NCBI GenBank assembly: GCA_022827345.1
Contig: JAJDTB010000032.1
Span: forward strand, 372,001 to 436,000
Reading direction: 5' to 3'
Length of the DNA: 64,000 nucleotides
Source of the DNA: Gemmatimonadota bacterium
GTDB lineage: Bacteria > Gemmatimonadota > Gemmatimonadetes > Longimicrobiales > Gaopeijiaceae
The notes beneath the pieces are model-generated. The model ran no database searches and was not told the origin of the DNA. It saw only the letters and a program-made list of their open reading frames with translations. Of the stretch, positions 38,729-48,867 are shown piece after piece. The translations under genes were made by a program, and so were the position numbers. How positions within the stretch are numbered: position 1 is the first letter of the stretch; the number at the start of each line of letters is the position of its first letter.

Positions 38729-40966
38729 ATGCGTCTCCGTTCCTTCGCCCTCACCGCCTTCGCCGCAGTGCTCGCAGCGTCAATCGGCTCGCCGCTCGCC
38801 GCACAGCAACGGCCCCTCACCTTCATGGACGTGCAGGAGCTGAAGCGCGCCGGCTCGTGGACGCCGAGTCCGGACGGAGCGTGGATGCTCTACACCGTCA
38901 CCACGCCCGACTGGGAGGCGGCCGAGTCCCAGACCGACATCCACCTGGTGTCGCTGAGCGACGGCGTTCCGTCCGACCGCCGCCTCACCTACACCGACGA
39001 CAAGAACGAGGCGAGCCCGACCTGGGGACCCGACGGATCGTTCTTCCTCTTCTCATCCAATCGCGACGGCGACGAGACCCAGCTCTACATGATGCGCCAC
39101 GACGGCGGCGAGGCCCGCAAGATCACCGATGCCGACGAAGGCGTTTCCGGCTTCGCCTTCAGTCCCGACGGGAGCTGGCTGGTCTACCTGTCCGGCAAAA
39201 ACGATCGCGAGCAGCTCTACCGGCTCCCGGCGGACGACCTGACAGGCGCCGAACCCGAGCAGCTCACCGACGGCGACGCGGGGGTCGACCAGTGGGACTT
39301 TACCGGCGACGGCAGCCGCATCTACTTCACGCGCGCCGACTCGTTCGACGAGGACGAGGTGAAGCGGCGCGAGCAGGGCTTCACGGTCGATATCCGCAAC
39401 TCGGTGACGCCGCTGTCGAGCCTGTGGAGCGTCGAGGTGGCGACCGCCGAGGAGCGCCGCGAGACAAACGATCCGTCCTACAGCATCAACAGCTTCGTGC
39501 TCTCCGACGACGGCCGCTGGATCGGCATCACGGGAGGCTCGCCGGAGCGCTACGAGCGCAACATCACCGCCCAGCGCCTCTACGCCGACCAGTACCTCAT
39601 GGAAGTCGCCACCGGCGAGATCGAGCGTCTCACCGACAACTACGAGGTCAGCGAGAGCGGGCTCAGCTTCTCGCCCGACGGCCGCCTGATCGCGTTTTCG
39701 GCGCCGGACAACATGGAGCGCTACACGATGACCGACAACCGCGTGTACATCCGCGAGGTCGGCGACCGCGGCGGCTCCTTCCGCAAGCTCGGCACCGACT
39801 TCGACCAGAGCTCGAGCGTCGGGTTCTGGTCGGACGACTCGAAGACGATCTACTTCAACGCGGGCGTGACCGTAACGACGCAGCTGCACGCGCTCGACGT
39901 GGCCACGGGCGCGGTGCGCCAGCTCACCGAGGAGCGCGCCGCGCTGTCGGTCAACCGCGACGACGACACCGGCACGATCCTCATCGGCTACAGCGACCCG
40001 AAGACGCCGTCGACCGTGTTCACCGTGGCGGGCGTCGACGACGTGCCGAACCGTTCGGCCTGGACGCAGCTGGTGGACGTCAATCCCCACGTGCGGGACA
40101 TCGCGCTCGGCGAAGAGGTCGAGGTCAACTGGCGCTCGTCCGACGGCAAGACGGTCGGTGGGGTGCTGGTCTACCCTGTCGGCTACGAGGAGGGGACGCG
40201 CTATCCGCTCATCGTCGCGATCCACGGGGGACCTGCGTCAGCCGACATCCTGCGCTTCAATGGCGGGTATAGTGCACAGGTCTACGCCGGCGCGGGGTAC
40301 GCCGTCCTCAAACCCAACTACAGAGGCTCGCGGAACTATGGCAACGCCCATCGCACGGACATCGTGGGGGATTACTTCACGATGGGGTACGAGGACATCA
40401 TCACCGGCGTGGACCATCTGATCGATGAGGGGATTGTGGACGGCGACCGGATGGGTGCGCTCGGCTGGAGCGCGGGCGGCCACTGGTCCAACTGGATCCT
40501 GACGCAGACCGACCGCTTCAAGGCGATCAGCTCGGGCGCGGGGACGATGAACTGGATCAGCATGTATGCGCAGAGCGACGTGCAGCGGAACCGGCAGTTC
40601 TATGTGGGCGACGGGTTCCTTTACGAGGACTTCGACACGTATTTCGACCAGTCGCCGCTCAAGTACATCAAGAACGCGAAGACGCCGACGATGATCCACG
40701 TGGTTGAGGGCGATCCGCGGGTGCCGAGCCCGCAGTCGGTCGAGCTGCACATGGCGCTCAAGAAGCTGGACGTGCCGACGGAGCTGTTCATGTATCCGGG
40801 GCGCAGTCACGGGATTCCGGATCCGCGGAACCGGCTGGTCAAGGCCGTGAGCGAGATGGCGTGGATGGACTACTACGTGCGGGGGATGGGCGAGAAGTTC
40901 GAGTGGCGTCAGGTGCTGGAGACGCTGGAGGGGGGTGAGGGGCCGACGGTGGTTTCGGATGGGTAG
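38729..40966 (+). CDS. S9 family prolyl oligopeptidase-like secreted peptidase
   Basis: 745 residues. Signal peptide ending LAAQQ (about residue 26), PD40-type propeller (about 45-480; SPDGAWMLY, FSPDGSWLVY, FSPDGRLIAF) and a C-terminal alpha/beta-hydrolase domain (about 490-730) with Ser581 (GWSAGGH), Asp662 (EGDPRVP) and His694 (RSHGIP). Cleaves short peptides, probably acylaminoacyl- or dipeptidyl-peptidase type. ATG at 38729; the frame is open upstream without signal. A family B palindrome lies 9 bp after its stop codon. Confidence 0.93.
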   Translation: MRLRSFALTAFAAVLAASIGSPLAAQQRPLTFMDVQELKRAGSWTPSPDGAWMLYTVTTPDWEAAESQTDIHLVSLSDGVPSDRRLTYTDDKNEASPTWGPDGSFFLFSSNRDGDETQLYMMRHDGGEARKITDADEGVSGFAFSPDGSWLVYLSGKNDREQLYRLPADDLTGAEPEQLTDGDAGVDQWDFTGDGSRIYFTRADSFDEDEVKRREQGFTVDIRNSVTPLSSLWSVEVATAEERRETNDPSYSINSFVLSDDGRWIGITGGSPERYERNITAQRLYADQYLMEVATGEIERLTDNYEVSESGLSFSPDGRLIAFSAPDNMERYTMTDNRVYIREVGDRGGSFRKLGTDFDQSSSVGFWSDDSKTIYFNAGVTVTTQLHALDVATGAVRQLTEERAALSVNRDDDTGTILIGYSDPKTPSTVFTVAGVDDVPNRSAWTQLVDVNPHVRDIALGEEVEVNWRSSDGKTVGGVLVYPVGYEEGTRYPLIVAIHGGPASADILRFNGGYSAQVYAGAGYAVLKPNYRGSRNYGNAHRTDIVGDYFTMGYEDIITGVDHLIDEGIVDGDRMGALGWSAGGHWSNWILTQTDRFKAISSGAGTMNWISMYAQSDVQRNRQFYVGDGFLYEDFDTYFDQSPLKYIKNAKTPTMIHVVEGDPRVPSPQSVELHMALKKLDVPTELFMYPGRSHGIPDPRNRLVKAVSEMAWMDYYVRGMGEKFEWRQVLETLEGGEGPTVVSDG

Positions 40967-40974
40967 AGCTGAAT

Positions 40975-40994
40975 ACTAAACATTGTTGTTTAGT
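40975..40994. promoter_or_regulatory. Perfect AT-rich palindrome between convergent genes (family B)
   Basis: ACTAAACA-TTGT-TGTTTAGT: perfect 8-bp arms around 4 bp, preceded by GAAT as at the purF end. It lies between the S9 peptidase (+) and the propeller gene (-), whose stops face each other, so no promoter is obvious. The same arms with a different centre occur at 47970-47989. Confidence 0.6.
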
Positions 40995-41055
40995 GTCTAT
41001 GGCTGCACGGGGATGGTCGGGGTGGCAACCGCACCACCGTTAGCAGTTAGCGGGC

Positions 41056-42243
41056 TCACATCCCCCAGGGTTCTCCGTTGGCATCCACGATCTGTGGCGC
41101 CATGACCCGTACGCGAAGATCTCCAGAAGGAGCGTCGACCACCGAGTAGACGAGGGAACTGTTGCACATGGGCGCTATCCTGTCGTCATGAATGTCTCTG
41201 GCGATCAGCCGAGCCGATGCAGGATCGATCACCTCTACCAGGTAATCGAAGGTCTCACGGTTCCAAGTGTGTCGAGGCCTACGAGGGATCGCCGGGCGCC
41301 AGTTTGCGTCGGGCAGCAGTACGAAAGCCCACAACCGGCCCTGGTCATCTTCCCGCAGATGATACAAACCCGCGGGAGGCGGCTCTGAATCGAAAACCCC
41401 GTCCGGATACGGGGGGTATGGCGGGAACCAGGTGACATCACGGACCAACGTGCCTTTCAGGGATCCCGCACTGTCCCATCGCTCGATGGCGTAGTGCCAG
41501 ATGCTGGCAGCCCAGAACCCACCGCCTGGACCATGCCGTCTCGTCAACACACTCCATTCCAGGTCGAGCTCCGTGGATCTGGCCTCTCCGACCCGGGCAA
41601 GTTCCTCACCTGATGAACTGCTCAGGACGTAGTACATCGGGTCACCGGTCCGGCCCACGGGCCCTTCGAAGACGAAGTCTCCTTGTTTCAAACGTGTGAA
41701 GCGCCGGTAGGGGGCCGGCAAGGGAAAGGACCGGATGTAATGGCCTGCGGAGGTCCAGACCTGCATGCGGACGTTGCCGTCGTCCGCCACCCATAGTGTG
41801 TCACCAGCGGTGACCAGAATGCGGGCCCTCGAGGTCAGTTCTCCTGGCCCTTGGCCTTGTCGGCCAATGGACCTGGAGAATCGTCCCTGGTCGTCGTAAA
41901 CGAAGACGTCGCCCCGGCTCGCTACGCCTCCGAGCACGAATTCGCCGGTGCCAAGCTCGGCGACCATACACTCGGAACCAGCCGCACCCTCCCAAACGGA
42001 AGCGGGATCCGCGTCGCTACCGAGAGTCACCACATGGCGGAAGTTGATCTGACAATCCGCGCAGATTGGGTCACCGTCGATAACGCGGGTGTAAGAATCG
42101 GCGTCCCTGCTGTCGGGGAGTTCTCGCTGGACACAAGTGCTGGTGGCGAGTGCCGCAAATGCAACACCTGTCTTGAACGCGCGACGCCTTCGAGAACGAC
42201 TGCGCGTGACCCTGAGCCCTTCCCTCGCGTCCGTTGCTCTCAT
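41056..42243 (-). CDS. 6-bladed beta-propeller lipoprotein
   Basis: 395 residues. Basic n-region then lipobox ALATSTC (Cys37). A conserved CADC motif (ICADCQINFRHVVTLG, about 60-75) leads into NHL/6-bladed repeats (GRQGQGPGEL, GDTLWVADDGNVRMQVW, GRLWAFVLLPD). Members of this group are surface or periplasmic lipoproteins of unknown ligand. Start ATG at 42243 overlaps the plug-like gene upstream by 4 nt, so the two products are made together and probably act together. Confidence 0.8.
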   Translation of the reverse strand: MRATDAREGLRVTRSRSRRRRAFKTGVAFAALATSTCVQRELPDSRDADSYTRVIDGDPICADCQINFRHVVTLGSDADPASVWEGAAGSECMVAELGTGEFVLGGVASRGDVFVYDDQGRFSRSIGRQGQGPGELTSRARILVTAGDTLWVADDGNVRMQVWTSAGHYIRSFPLPAPYRRFTRLKQGDFVFEGPVGRTGDPMYYVLSSSSGEELARVGEARSTELDLEWSVLTRRHGPGGGFWAASIWHYAIERWDSAGSLKGTLVRDVTWFPPYPPYPDGVFDSEPPPAGLYHLREDDQGRLWAFVLLPDANWRPAIPRRPRHTWNRETFDYLVEVIDPASARLIARDIHDDRIAPMCNSSLVYSVVDAPSGDLRVRVMAPQIVDANGEPWGM

Positions 42244-43058
42244 CGGCGATGCGTCTCGATTTCCAACACCCCGTTTCGACCACGGCGACCGTATCGAAAA
42301 AACCCTTCTACTCCGCCGAGGAAGCGAACCGAGTATATGTCATAGGAACTCGTTTGGAACATCCAGCCTGCCGACATCGGGTCTATGAGGACGCCGTCCA
42401 TGACAATTGTCGCACACACCCTCAAGCCCGACTGGGTGACGAGCCTCAAACAACCGTTTGAGATGGAATCGCCCGGAATTCCGCCCTGTTGGACCGGCGG
42501 TATGTACCGTACCTGCGGTAGCCGGCGCACCCTGAGGATGTGATCCAGGCTGAGGTAAGTGTCGCGGAGATCCTCGATCTCCCCCGGGCCGATGAACGCC
42601 CGCCGGCTGGTCCCCACTGGACGCCAGTCCAGCTCGCTCAGCCCCACAACCTCGACCTCGACCCCCTCGAGAGGGATTGGGCCTGGGGTCAGATAGAGGG
42701 CGAACACCTCCGCGCCGTTGACCGCGACATCGGCTTGGAACTCCTCGTAGCCGAGGCGGATGACCCGGATGGCATGAGTGGCTGCCGGAACGTCATCCAT
42801 GCGGTAGTATCCCAGACGGTCGGTAACCGCAGTCAGACCGACGGTCGGCAAGCTGACGATTGCGCCTTCCACAGGGAGGTTATTCGATGCGTCGACGACT
42901 TCGCCTTCCAGAGTAACCAGTTCCTCGCCGCTTGCCTCCTGTGCTCCGAGTTCTCCTGGACCCAGCATGGTCCCAACAAGCATCAACGGCAAACAAACGA
43001 CCAAGGCCACCGCACGCTCGGGATTCCAGCCACGTAATCTCACAACTGCATCGGCCAT
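42240..43058 (-). CDS. Exported protein with carboxypeptidase-regulatory-like and TonB plug-like domains, no barrel
   Basis: 272 residues. Signal peptide (about 15-40), a carboxypeptidase-regulatory-like fold (about 47-125: [21 protein letters not shown] ... [26 protein letters not shown]), then a segment like the end of a TonB receptor plug (about 150-270; [33 protein letters not shown]). SusC-type receptors have these two parts before a 600-residue barrel; here the protein stops after the plug. It is translationally coupled to the propeller lipoprotein. Upstream DNA resembles that of the propeller gene at 52229. Role unknown, possibly a partner or decoy of surface receptors. Confidence 0.75.
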   Translation of the reverse strand: MADAVVRLRGWNPERAVALVVCLPLMLVGTMLGPGELGAQEASGEELVTLEGEVVDASNNLPVEGAIVSLPTVGLTAVTDRLGYYRMDDVPAATHAIRVIRLGYEEFQADVAVNGAEVFALYLTPGPIPLEGVEVEVVGLSELDWRPVGTSRRAFIGPGEIEDLRDTYLSLDHILRVRRLPQVRYIPPVQQGGIPGDSISNGCLRLVTQSGLRVCATIVMDGVLIDPMSAGWMFQTSSYDIYSVRFLGGVEGFFRYGRRGRNGVLEIETHRR

Positions 43059-43163
43059 TGATACCTCAGTCCCCGTATTAACACGGTAGGCTTCTCAACA
43101 TAACGGCGCAGTCGTACGAGCATTACTGGTCGCCGCCCAGGACTGACGTCTGGCGCTGGACCG
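43059..43163 (-). promoter_or_regulatory. Upstream region of plug/propeller pair, shared with 52230-52300
   Basis: 105 bp between an S9 peptidase stop and the plug gene. Next to the start codon it carries TACCTCAGT, then ACGGTAG, CTCAAC and ATAACG in the same order and nearly the same spacing as the region above the propeller gene at 52229. GAGG on the - strand serves as ribosome site. The shared blocks probably mark a promoter or control site copied with the module. Confidence 0.45.
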
Positions 43164-45482
<2,319 letters not shown>

Positions 45483-45537
45483 GGTTTCTGCTCCTGCTTG
45501 GATCGGGGCGCGATGTTGGACCGGAATTGACGTTCGC

Positions 45538-45565
45538 ATGTAATGTTCACATTACATTGTGTCAA
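45538..45565 (-). promoter_or_regulatory. Promoter with embedded perfect palindrome (family A) upstream of S9 peptidase
   Basis: ATGTAATGTTCACATTACAT (45538-45557) is a perfect inverted repeat with 9-bp arms. On the - strand a consensus -35 TTGACA (45565-45560) lies directly upstream, so the palindrome fills the spacer and -10 area where RNA polymerase would sit, about 55 bp before the start codon at 45482. That is a classic repressor site. The arms match those at the htrA start. Confidence 0.65.
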
Positions 45566-45610
45566 CCACAGTATACTTTTTTCTCTCGGAGCCTTCGCTC
45601 TGCGTTGGCC

Positions 45611-47800
45611 CTACGCCGGCCCGGCCGGCAAATGCTCCAGCAAATACCTAACCATCAACATCCGAACATGGACCGGCGTCCCCTCCCCCTCCGACAGGCC
45701 GTGGTTCCGGTTGGGGTAGGTGAAGTAGTCGAAGGTCTTGCCGAGCTGCACGAGACGGTCCACCAGTCCCTCGACGATCTCCAGGTGCGTGTTGGTTTCC
45801 CCGGTTCCGTGAATGATGAGCAGGTCCCCCTCCAGCCCTTCGGCATAGTTGATCGGCGCTGAGACGCGGTACCCCTCCGGGTTCGTCTCCAGGGTCTCCA
45901 TGTAGATCTCCTGGAACCAGGCGTTGTAGAGGTGCGGCTGGGGTTTGGGGACCACGGCAATCCCCAGGTGGTAGACATCGGGCTTGCGGAAGAGGGAATT
46001 GAGGGTGTTCGATCCGCCGCCGCTCCATCCCCAGATCCCCACTCTGGACACATCGACGTAGGGGAGCATCCTGCCGAGCTCGCGGACTCCCGCCGCATGT
46101 TCCTCCGTCGACTGTACGCCGATCGTCGGAAAGGGCGCCCTCCGCCACGCCGCTCCCTTCGGCGCCGGCGTGCCCCGGTTCTCGATGGACACGACCAGGT
46201 ACCCGAGGTCCGCGATGGCGCGATGGTAGTTGTTTCGGGTCGACCAGCGGTCGAGGACGGTCTGGGCGTGCGGTTCCCCGTAGACGTAGATGAACACCGG
46301 GTATTTCGCGCCGGGGTCGAAGTCCCGCGGCTTGATCATCCACGCGTCCATCTCCACCCCGTCCCCGATGTCCAGCTCCAGGAACTCCGTGGGGTGGGAG
46401 GTGGTGGCCTCGGCCCGGCGCCGCACCTCGTCGTTGTCCTCCAGGATCCGAACGACGCGGTGGTCCGGGAGGCTGATCAGCGCGGTGACCGGGGGCGTGT
46501 CGAAGGTGGAGTACGTGTGGAAGGCCCAGCGAAGGTCAGGAGAGAAGTCGTAGAAGTGGGTCCCCGGCTGGTCCTCGGGAGTGACCCGCTCGGGCTCTTC
46601 GGCGCCGTCCAGCCGGACCCGGTAGAGGTACCGCTGGGTGGCGTTGTTGGGCGAGGCGAAGAAGTAGGACCAGCCCTCGCGCTGATCGACCGGTCCCCGC
46701 TCCATGACGTCGCTGGCTCCCGGGGTCAGCAGGCGTTCCTCCCGCCCGTCCCGCGAGTACACGTAGGAGTGGCGCCACCCGTCCTTTTCGGTCAGGAAGA
46801 GGAATGACTCGCCGCCCCGGATCCACTCCAGGCCGGCATTCAGGCGATAGCTGGCGATCACCCAGGCCGGATCGGATTCGTGGTAGATCCGGTTGAGCTC
46901 GCCCGTGGTCACGTTCGCGATGAAGAAGTCCCGTTCGTCCCGAAACCGGCTGAACTGCTCGATCAGGAGCTCCTCGGAGTTCCCGGCCCAGCTCACCTGC
47001 CCGAGATAGAAGCCCTCGGTCGGCGAAGGGATGGAGATCCAGCGGACTTCCCTGCCCTCGGCGTCCACCACTCCCACCCGGAGCTTGGCGATGGTCTCGC
47101 CCACCCTCGCGAACCGGACCTCCTGGAGCTCGGGATAGGAGGGATCGGTGGGGACGAGCATGGATCTCATCCGCACTCCGGAGGCGTCGGATTGGACGAA
47201 CGCGATCCGGGTGCCGTCGGGGCTCCATACGGCGCGGCCGTTGGAGACGGATTCGGCGGTGATGTGGGTGAGGCGGGTCGTTTGAGCGGTTTCGAGCTCA
47301 TGGACGTGGAGGTCGCCGCCGCGGGTGAAGAGAATGCGGTGGCCATCGGGGGAGATGGTGCTTCCGCCGCCGGCGTCGACCCTCTTCAGCGTGGAGGTGG
47401 CCGGTTCGAACATCCAGAAGCCCTCGCCGCTGGCCGGGACGAGGACCCACGTGCCGTCCGGCGCGAACTGGTAGCCGGATATGCTCAAGGGCCCCGAGGC
47501 GCCCGCTGGCGTGAGGTCGGAGAGCGAGGCGAGGACCGTCCGGTTCCCACTGGCGGCGTCGTAGCGGATCAGTTCGCGTGCCGAGGAGCCCGGGGGAGAC
47601 TCCAGGGTCGTGTATGCGGATCCGTCGGGCAGCCAGGTTGCCTGGAATGAACGGGCGTTGAAGTCGCCTGACTCGAAGATGGAGCGGAGGCGGACTTCGG
47701 TCTCTGCGGGGACCTGGCACAAGGCCGGAGGTGGGAAAATGGTGGGGACGGCGAGTAGGCCGAACAGCCAATGGATCCGAGAAACCCGTCTTGCGCTCAT
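45611..47800 (-). CDS. S9 family dipeptidyl-peptidase IV-like secreted peptidase with Glu at the catalytic Asp position
   Basis: 729 residues. Signal peptide (about 1-28), propeller (about 45-470; ISPDGHRILF, WSPDGTRIAFVQ), catalytic domain with Ser593 (GWSGGGS) and His700 (NRNHGL). Where DPP IV has HGTADDN, this protein has HGTGETN, so Glu668 stands at the catalytic Asp. It may still work, but it is unusual. ATG at 47800 has GGGAG 6 nt upstream; the in-frame extension to 48001 crosses a palindrome and is unlikely coding. Same strand as the next S9 gene, 128 bp apart. Confidence 0.92.
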   Translation of the reverse strand: MSARRVSRIHWLFGLLAVPTIFPPPALCQVPAETEVRLRSIFESGDFNARSFQATWLPDGSAYTTLESPPGSSARELIRYDAASGNRTVLASLSDLTPAGASGPLSISGYQFAPDGTWVLVPASGEGFWMFEPATSTLKRVDAGGGSTISPDGHRILFTRGGDLHVHELETAQTTRLTHITAESVSNGRAVWSPDGTRIAFVQSDASGVRMRSMLVPTDPSYPELQEVRFARVGETIAKLRVGVVDAEGREVRWISIPSPTEGFYLGQVSWAGNSEELLIEQFSRFRDERDFFIANVTTGELNRIYHESDPAWVIASYRLNAGLEWIRGGESFLFLTEKDGWRHSYVYSRDGREERLLTPGASDVMERGPVDQREGWSYFFASPNNATQRYLYRVRLDGAEEPERVTPEDQPGTHFYDFSPDLRWAFHTYSTFDTPPVTALISLPDHRVVRILEDNDEVRRRAEATTSHPTEFLELDIGDGVEMDAWMIKPRDFDPGAKYPVFIYVYGEPHAQTVLDRWSTRNNYHRAIADLGYLVVSIENRGTPAPKGAAWRRAPFPTIGVQSTEEHAAGVRELGRMLPYVDVSRVGIWGWSGGGSNTLNSLFRKPDVYHLGIAVVPKPQPHLYNAWFQEIYMETLETNPEGYRVSAPINYAEGLEGDLLIIHGTGETNTHLEIVEGLVDRLVQLGKTFDYFTYPNRNHGLSEGEGTPVHVRMLMVRYLLEHLPAGPA

Positions 47801-47969
47801 GGCTCGCTCCCTGGCTTCGGGCGGAGGGGCGTTTCCGCCGGAACCTGCACCACTGCCGTGTTCCGGGGGATCGCAGCCCAAGATACGACATGTGACGCGG
47901 CGCCGTACACCTCTGGACGGCAGGCCCCTGTCCCCAACGGACTCCTCGTCTGAATTATCGGGGCACGAC

Positions 47970-47989
47970 ACTAAACACGTTTGTTTAGT
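47970..47989. promoter_or_regulatory. Perfect AT-rich palindrome upstream of S9 peptidase (family B)
   Basis: ACTAAACA-CGTT-TGTTTAGT with perfect 8-bp arms, about 170 bp upstream of the S9 start at 47800. On the - strand a TATACT hexamer (47992-47987) overlaps the left arm and TTGACC lies at 48001-47996, so the site probably covers a promoter. The arms equal those at 40975-40994. Confidence 0.6.
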
Positions 47990-48041
47990 ATATGCGGTCA
48001 ACAGGGAGGCGGAGCCGCCGGACCAACCAGGGTCGCGCCCA

Positions 48042-48758
48042 TCACGGCAACAAGAGAGGGCCCAGCCACGAGAGCCATCCGAAGAGGCCCAAACCGATGC
48101 CGCCCGCTATCGGGACCACTACCTGGATCCTCCGGCCGCGAGGGATGGCTGTCACGAGGAAGCACGGTGCGAGCAAGAGGCATGCGACGCCGGGTAGAAC
48201 GGTAAGGGATGATGGAATCCCGGCGATCGCCGCTACCCACGCTTCGTCCTGGTTTCCTATGAATCCGCCGCCGAAGAGGTTGACGGCAAGAACCATCAAG
48301 GCACCCAGCCCCTGCCCCGGCGCCGACAATCCGAGTGCGAGAACAAAGGATAGAGGGCCGGGGCCGAATCGACGGACCGCGAGCACGCAGACAATGGCCG
48401 TCAAGTAGCTCACCGTTGGCCCCCCAGCTATGGCGACCGCCACCTTCCACGGTTCCGCAATCGCCGCCGCCGCCGCCATGTCTCCCGCCCGGAAGAGCGT
48501 GGCGAACTCGCCGGAACCGGCCCAGCTGGCGGAGGAATAACGAAGGACCGGGTCGGAGAATCCGAATGCGACGTATGCCCCGTAATGCCCAAGTTCGTGG
48601 AGCAGGATCGCGACCGGGACGGCCACCGCGCCGGCGACACCCCGGGCCAACCAACCCTCGGTCCCTCGCCAGTTCGGCATCATGTTGGGAGTATCACGCC
48701 TTGCACCAGTCACTTTCCCCCCCTTGGTTCCAGGCGAAAACCGACGCCCGCTTACCAT
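48042..48758 (-). CDS. Membrane zinc metalloprotease-like protein (HExxH, M50-like)
   Basis: About 239 residues from ATG 48758. Five or six membrane segments, with HELGH inside the first one (VAVPVAILLHELGHYGAYVAF), the placement seen in intramembrane M50 proteases. The second M50 motif (NxxPxxxLDG) is not evident, so it may be a distant or inactive relative. The start is uncertain: TTG 48785, ATG 48758, GTG 48713 (with GGGGGG just upstream) and ATG 48683 are all in frame. Same strand as the S9 peptidase that follows, with the family B palindrome between them. Confidence 0.65.
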   Translation of the reverse strand: MVSGRRFSPGTKGGKVTGARRDTPNMMPNWRGTEGWLARGVAGAVAVPVAILLHELGHYGAYVAFGFSDPVLRYSSASWAGSGEFATLFRAGDMAAAAAIAEPWKVAVAIAGGPTVSYLTAIVCVLAVRRFGPGPLSFVLALGLSAPGQGLGALMVLAVNLFGGGFIGNQDEAWVAAIAGIPSSLTVLPGVACLLLAPCFLVTAIPRGRRIQVVVPIAGGIGLGLFGWLSWLGPLLLP

Positions 48759-48867
48759 ATAATCGAGAAGGTACGCTTCGAGCAACCACCGCTCAATTCG
48801 ACATTGCGGCCTTGACCTCCCCGCCGGGCCGGTGACTTGGTTACGATCCCCGCCCGTAACCGGATGC

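Noticed and set aside
40975-40994. Ordinary intrinsic terminator
   Set aside because: The stem is AT-rich and lacks a following T-run; the same arms occur upstream of a gene at 47970, which fits a protein-binding site better. Not excluded by experiment.
48042-48758. Full site-2 protease (RseP-like)
   Set aside because: Only HELGH is seen; no PDZ domain and no second metal motif, so only a loose M50-like label is justified.
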